This document shows, one piece after another, positions 60,183 through 64,000 of a stretch of 64,000 nucleotides of DNA (position 1 is the stretch's first letter; every line of letters starts with the position of its first letter). Source of the DNA: Flavobacterium segetis (GTDB lineage: Bacteria > Bacteroidota > Bacteroidia > Flavobacteriales > Flavobacteriaceae); assembly GCF_900129575.1 (NCBI RefSeq), contig NZ_FQWE01000011.1, forward strand, positions 1 to 64,000, read 5' to 3'. The notes under the pieces were generated by a model. It had not been told where the DNA came from and did not search any database. It worked only from the letters and a program-made list of their open reading frames with translations. The position numbers and the translations under genes were made by a program.

Positions 60183-63100
60183 ATGGCTTTCAACGAAGAT
60201 TCAAGAGTTAAAATTCCCGCCATATTACATCTAATGCGCTTAGGCTATGACTATTTATCATTGGCTAATGTAGAACGGGATGAAAGCACCAATATTTTTA
60301 CAGCTATTTTTAGAGAAAGCGTTTTGAGGCTCAATTCGACTTTGAGAGATGTGGATGTCTCTAGAATATACCTTGAACTAGCACTATCTCTTGAAAATGA
60401 AGATCTAGGAAAAGCTTTTTATGAAAAAATAATAGACCAATCAGGCATTCGTTTCATCGATTTTGAAAATTTCGAAAACAATACTTTTCATGTAGTTACT
60501 GAGCTTACCTATAAAAAAGATGATGAAGAATTTCGTCCAGACATTACGATATTAATCAATGGATTACCCCTAGTATTTATCGAAGTGAAAAAGCCAAATA
60601 ACCTTGACGGAATACAAGCGGAGCACAACCGCATAGAAAGCCGTTTCAAGAATAAAAAATTCCGTCATTTCGTCAACATGACGCAGTTGATGCTTTTTTC
60701 CAATAATATGGAGTACGATAAAGAATCGACTTTGATGTTGCAAGGTGCATTTTATGCAACTGCATCTTATTCTAAGCCAAGCTTTAATTTTTTTAGGGAA
60801 GAAGCAGAATTCGATTTAACTAAAATTCTTGCTGATCTGGACGATGAAACGGAGACTTTGGTTTTGGAAGACAATAATTTGGTAGGTATCAAAAATGCTC
60901 CTGAATTTATTGTCAATAAAAATCCTGACACACCCACCAATCGCATTTGTACTTCTTTACTTCAAAAGGAGCGTCTGCGATTTATGCTGCAATATGGTAT
61001 TGCTTATGTCAAAGGATCTAAAGGTTTACAAAAGCACATTATGCGTTATCCACAACTTTTTGCAACCAAAGCAATTGAATCCAAGTTGGAACAAGGGGTA
61101 AAAAAAGGAATCATTTGGCACACACAAGGAAGCGGTAAAACAGCTCTGGCATTTTATAATGTAAAATACTTGACGGATTATTACCGAAAAAAAAATATAG
61201 TTCCCAAATTCTATTTTATCGTGGATCGAATCGATTTGTTGATTCAATCAGCAAAAGAGTTTAAAAGTCGTGGACTTACCGTTCATGAAATTAGTAGTAG
61301 GGATGCTTTCGCAAAAGACATTAAGGCTACTAGCGTCATTCATAATCATTCGGGAAAGGCGGAGATCACCGTTGTGAACATCCAAAAATTTCAGGATGAT
61401 CCTGATGTGGTGCGCAACACCGACTATAATCTAAACATTCAAAGAATATATTTCTTGGATGAAGTGCACCGCAGTTATAATCCTAAGGGGAGCTTCTTGG
61501 CCAACTTAAACGAGTCTGATGCTAATGCGATTAAAATCGGGTTAACAGGAACACCGTTATTAGGAACCGATTATAATTCTAAATCACTCTTTGGTGATTA
61601 TATTCACAAGTATTATTACAACTCCTCTATTGCCGATGGTTATACGTTGCGTTTAATTAGAGAAGAAATAGAGACTAATTATCGATTAACGTTAAAAGAA
61701 GCCTTAGAAGAAATTGATATTCTAAAAGGGAACGGCGATAAAAAATTGGTCTATGCACACCCAAAGTTTGTAGAGCCCATGCTGGACTATATTGTGCAAG
61801 ATTTTGAGAAGGCTAGAATCACCATGAACGACAACTCGATTGGCGGCATGGTTGTATGTGATTCATCTGAACAAGCCAAAATGCTCTATGAAATTTTCCA
61901 AGAGAAATACGCTGTAAACACTTTTGCGCCAGATCTTTTATTGGCTGCCGAACCTTCAACTGGATATGGAGCCAAAAAGAAATTAGAAAGCAAGGTCAAC
62001 ACTGCGGCAGTTATTTTGCACGATATAGGGACAAAAACAGATCGCAAAGATCAGGTAGAACAGTTCAAAGATGGAAACATTGATTTACTTTTTGTTTACA
62101 ACATGCTTTTGACTGGTTTTGATGCACCACGATTGAAAAAACTGTATATCGGTCGTGTCATTAAGTCACACAATTTATTACAAACCTTAACCCGTGTGAA
62201 TCGTACGTATAAAGATTTTAAATACGGTTATGTGGTTGATTTTGCTGACATTCAGAAAGAATTTGATAAAACCAATCAAGATTATTTCAACGAATTGCAG
62301 TCTGAGTTAGGGGATGAGATGGAGCATTACTCTGACTTATTCAAATCAAAGGAGGAGATCAATGCAGAAATTCAAGTAATCAAAGAGGTTTTGTTTCCAT
62401 TTGACATTAAGAACTCAGAACTCTTTTCACAACCAATCACTCAAATTCAGGATCGAGGGGTTATGTTACAAATTACTAAAGCCTTAAATAATGCAAAGAA
62501 TTTGTACAACCTTATCCGTTTGTCTGGCAATTATGAGATGTTAGCCGAACTAGATTTTCACAAACTTACCGTTCTTTTGAGAGAAGCTAATAATCATTTG
62601 GCTTTGATCAATACAAAAGAAGCTTTAGAAAGTAATGTAGATACGTCTAATTTATTGAATATTGCCTTAGAGGATGTCTTGTTTGCTTTTGTGAAAATTA
62701 AGGAAGAAGAAATGGTCTTGGCAGATCAGCTCAAAACTACCTTGCAAAAAACTAGAGAAATGCTTGGAGGAAATTTTGACCAAAAAGACCCCACGTTTAT
62801 TTCGTTAAAAGAGGAACTAGAACGCCTATTTAAAAAGAAAAATTTGAGTGAAGTGTCCAAAGAAGAAATGGAAGCCAACATTAAAGCTTTGGAACAAATT
62901 TATACGCAAGCCAAAGAATTAGAGCGCAAAAATTTATTATTGCGTGCTAAGTATGACAATGACGAAAAGTACACTCGTATGCACAAACGCTTGATGGAAA
63001 AAGACCCTTTAACGGACAGCGAAACTAAACTTTTTGAAGCCTTAAAAGGGTTGAAAAAGGAAGTAGATCTTCAAATTTTACAGAATTCTAAAATGCTCGA

Positions 63101-63254
63101 AAACGAAAGTTTTGTGGATAAAATGATGATGCGATTGGTTATTGATCAATTTAAAAACAAACAAAACATTCCGTTGGATTCTATTGCCGCTAAGCGTATT
63201 AACGGCATTATAGTTAAGGAATACATGAATGAATTTTATGGACGAATAGCCTAA
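60183..63254 (+). CDS. hsdR: Type I restriction enzyme, R (translocase/endonuclease) subunit
   Basis: 1023 residues from the ATG at 60183 (TTG at 60177 is open). The N-terminal PD-(D/E)xK nuclease is at about 117-138 (RPDITILINGLPLVFIEVKK: Asp ... Glu-Val-Lys). The SF2 motor follows: Walker A IIWHTQGSGKTALAFY at about 312, DExH box RIYFLDEVHRSYNPKG at about 424, IGLTGTPLLGTDYN at about 453, and motif VI LLQTLTRVNRTYKDF at about 670. C-terminal helices for HsdM contact end at 63254. It cuts foreign DNA as part of HsdR2M2S. HsdM and HsdS are not in the window and are expected to the right, after the BRO-N gene. Confidence 0.94.
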   Translation: MAFNEDSRVKIPAILHLMRLGYDYLSLANVERDESTNIFTAIFRESVLRLNSTLRDVDVSRIYLELALSLENEDLGKAFYEKIIDQSGIRFIDFENFENNTFHVVTELTYKKDDEEFRPDITILINGLPLVFIEVKKPNNLDGIQAEHNRIESRFKNKKFRHFVNMTQLMLFSNNMEYDKESTLMLQGAFYATASYSKPSFNFFREEAEFDLTKILADLDDETETLVLEDNNLVGIKNAPEFIVNKNPDTPTNRICTSLLQKERLRFMLQYGIAYVKGSKGLQKHIMRYPQLFATKAIESKLEQGVKKGIIWHTQGSGKTALAFYNVKYLTDYYRKKNIVPKFYFIVDRIDLLIQSAKEFKSRGLTVHEISSRDAFAKDIKATSVIHNHSGKAEITVVNIQKFQDDPDVVRNTDYNLNIQRIYFLDEVHRSYNPKGSFLANLNESDANAIKIGLTGTPLLGTDYNSKSLFGDYIHKYYYNSSIADGYTLRLIREEIETNYRLTLKEALEEIDILKGNGDKKLVYAHPKFVEPMLDYIVQDFEKARITMNDNSIGGMVVCDSSEQAKMLYEIFQEKYAVNTFAPDLLLAAEPSTGYGAKKKLESKVNTAAVILHDIGTKTDRKDQVEQFKDGNIDLLFVYNMLLTGFDAPRLKKLYIGRVIKSHNLLQTLTRVNRTYKDFKYGYVVDFADIQKEFDKTNQDYFNELQSELGDEMEHYSDLFKSKEEINAEIQVIKEVLFPFDIKNSELFSQPITQIQDRGVMLQITKALNNAKNLYNLIRLSGNYEMLAELDFHKLTVLLREANNHLALINTKEALESNVDTSNLLNIALEDVLFAFVKIKEEEMVLADQLKTTLQKTREMLGGNFDQKDPTFISLKEELERLFKKKNLSEVSKEEMEANIKALEQIYTQAKELERKNLLLRAKYDNDEKYTRMHKRLMEKDPLTDSETKLFEALKGLKKEVDLQILQNSKMLENESFVDKMMMRLVIDQFKNKQNIPLDSIAAKRINGIIVKEYMNEFYGRIA

Positions 63255-63260
63255 TTAAAT

Positions 63261-64000
63261 ATGAAAAAGCAAGATGCCATTCAATTATTTGAAGATAAAA
63301 AAGTAAGAACCATCTGGGATCCAACTGTCGAAAAGTGGTATTTTTCGATTATTGATGCTATCGAAGCGTTAACCAACTCTGATAGGCCAAGAAAATATTG
63401 GAGCGATTTAAAAGTTAAACTAAAGAAAGAGGGAAGCGAACTGTCCGATAAAATCGGACAGTTGAAAATGCAAGCTCCTGATGGTAAAATGCGTTTGACG
63501 GATATAGCCGATACCGAACAATTATTTCGCCTCATACAATCGATTCCTTCACCAAAAGCGGAGCCATTTAAACTATGGCTAGCGCAAATTGCAGCGGAAC
63601 GATTAGACGAAATTCAAGATCCAGAACTTACCATTGATAGAGCTTTAGAGCAATATACGCAATTGGGATATTCCGAAAGTTGGATTAATCAACGTTTAAA
63701 AAGTATTGAAATTCGTAAGGCGTTAACGGATGAATGGAAAAGTAGAGGTTTGAAAGAAGGTGTACAGTTTGCCACACTGACTGATATTATTTCGAAAGCT
63801 TGGTCTGGCAATACGACTAAAGAATATAAAATATTAAAAGGGCTGAAAAAGGAAAATCTCAGGGATAACATGACTAATACCGAGTTAATCTTGAACATGT
63901 TGGCTGAGGCCTCTACCAAAGATATTTCGCAAGCAACAAATCCTGAAACTTTTGATGAAAATGTAGAAGTAGCACAACAAGGTGGTAATGTTGCAAAAGT
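63261..64000 (+). CDS. BRO-N domain protein, truncated by the right window edge
   Basis: Starts at the ATG at 63261, 6 bp after hsdR, and remains open to base 64000 (246 codons seen). The N-terminal BRO-N (phage antirepressor-like) domain: VRTIWDPTVEKWYFSIIDAI, ALTNSDRPRKYWSDLKVKLK, LRL-type PDGKMRLTDIADTEQLFRLI and QSIPSPKAEPFKLWLAQIAA. The following helical part has IRKALTDEWKSRGLKEGVQF. Such genes are often lodged within hsd operons, where they may regulate or modulate restriction (family observation; function unproven). A perfect 11-bp inverted repeat lies inside the coding region (63439-63463). Confidence 0.85.
   Translation, partial: MKKQDAIQLFEDKKVRTIWDPTVEKWYFSIIDAIEALTNSDRPRKYWSDLKVKLKKEGSELSDKIGQLKMQAPDGKMRLTDIADTEQLFRLIQSIPSPKAEPFKLWLAQIAAERLDEIQDPELTIDRALEQYTQLGYSESWINQRLKSIEIRKALTDEWKSRGLKEGVQFATLTDIISKAWSGNTTKEYKILKGLKKENLRDNMTNTELILNMLAEASTKDISQATNPETFDENVEVAQQGGNVAK
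63439..63463. repeat. 11-bp perfect inverted repeat inside the BRO-N gene
   Basis: AACTGTCCGAT, AAA, ATCGGACAGTT. It falls on the codons for SELSDKIGQL, a stretch I recall as conserved in this protein family. Confidence 0.7.

Noticed and set aside
1..64000. tRNA, rRNA, CRISPR arrays, riboswitches
   Set aside because: No T-loop/acceptor patterns, no rRNA-like conserved blocks, no regularly spaced short repeats and no recognisable riboswitch cores were seen by eye; a covariance-model scan would be needed to exclude small RNAs.

Overview
The window looks like chromosome of a flavobacterium (Bacteroidota, Flavobacterium-like). The DNA is AT-rich, Shine-Dalgarno sequences are essentially absent, and several starts carry the Bacteroidota -7 box TAnnTTTG (for example before menD and cvfB). 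The gene families are also typical: TonB receptor with a CarboxypepD_reg-like domain, fused E1 alpha/beta dehydrogenase, lmo0937-type mini membrane proteins, DUF2853 and PorT-type barrels. No tRNA, rRNA, CRISPR array, intact insertion sequence or integrase was seen.

Layout. (1) 1-6090: surface proteins. These are the 3' end of a long repeat protein, a C-type-lectin plus fibrinogen-like protein, and a beta-helix protein that seems to have lost its C-terminal domain. (2) 6297-7240: a dead copy of a tRNA-dihydrouridine synthase gene whose intact relative is at 11929-12879. (3) 7350-11850: an ECF sigma/anti-sigma pair, a TonB-dependent receptor and a lipoprotein glutathione peroxidase. (4) 13041-28463: a housekeeping stretch with four menaquinone genes (menD, menB, menA, menC) interleaved with cvfB, a pair of bacterial PH-domain membrane proteins, an M28 peptidase and others; menE and menF are not in the window. 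(5) 28735-36360: an envelope-stress-like minus-strand region with glycine-zipper, holin-like and YtxH proteins, two tandem 50-aa membrane proteins, a PorT-type barrel, a coiled-coil lipoprotein, an MCE/MlaFE lipid transporter and Dps. (6) 36636-48141: metabolic and envelope genes (old yellow enzyme, aldehyde dehydrogenase, M23 peptidase, branched-chain E1, a dead-peptidase/beta-barrel fusion, a LOG protein) and a receiver-domain remnant.

(7) 49133-64000: a likely defence region around uvrA. A two-gene cassette (a McrB-like AAA+ protein with a long coiled coil, and a DUF2357/PD-(D/E)xK nuclease) lies directly 3' of uvrA. It is bracketed by two identical 61-bp copies of the last codons of uvrA, at 49732-49792 and 54184-54244. 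This is a clear footprint of an insertion at the 3' end of uvrA, yet no recombinase gene lies between the repeats. Beyond uvrA come a ketopantoate-reductase-like gene, a GMC oxidoreductase, a type I restriction HsdR subunit and a BRO-N protein that runs off the right edge.

Non-coding structure includes three dispersed copies of one intergenic element (about 18726-18820, 25909-26003 and 48172-48312), a 111-bp MITE-like palindrome at 34769-34879, a GC-rich element after uvrA, and many intrinsic terminators. All assignments come from reading the sequence and from knowledge of the families; no database search was run.
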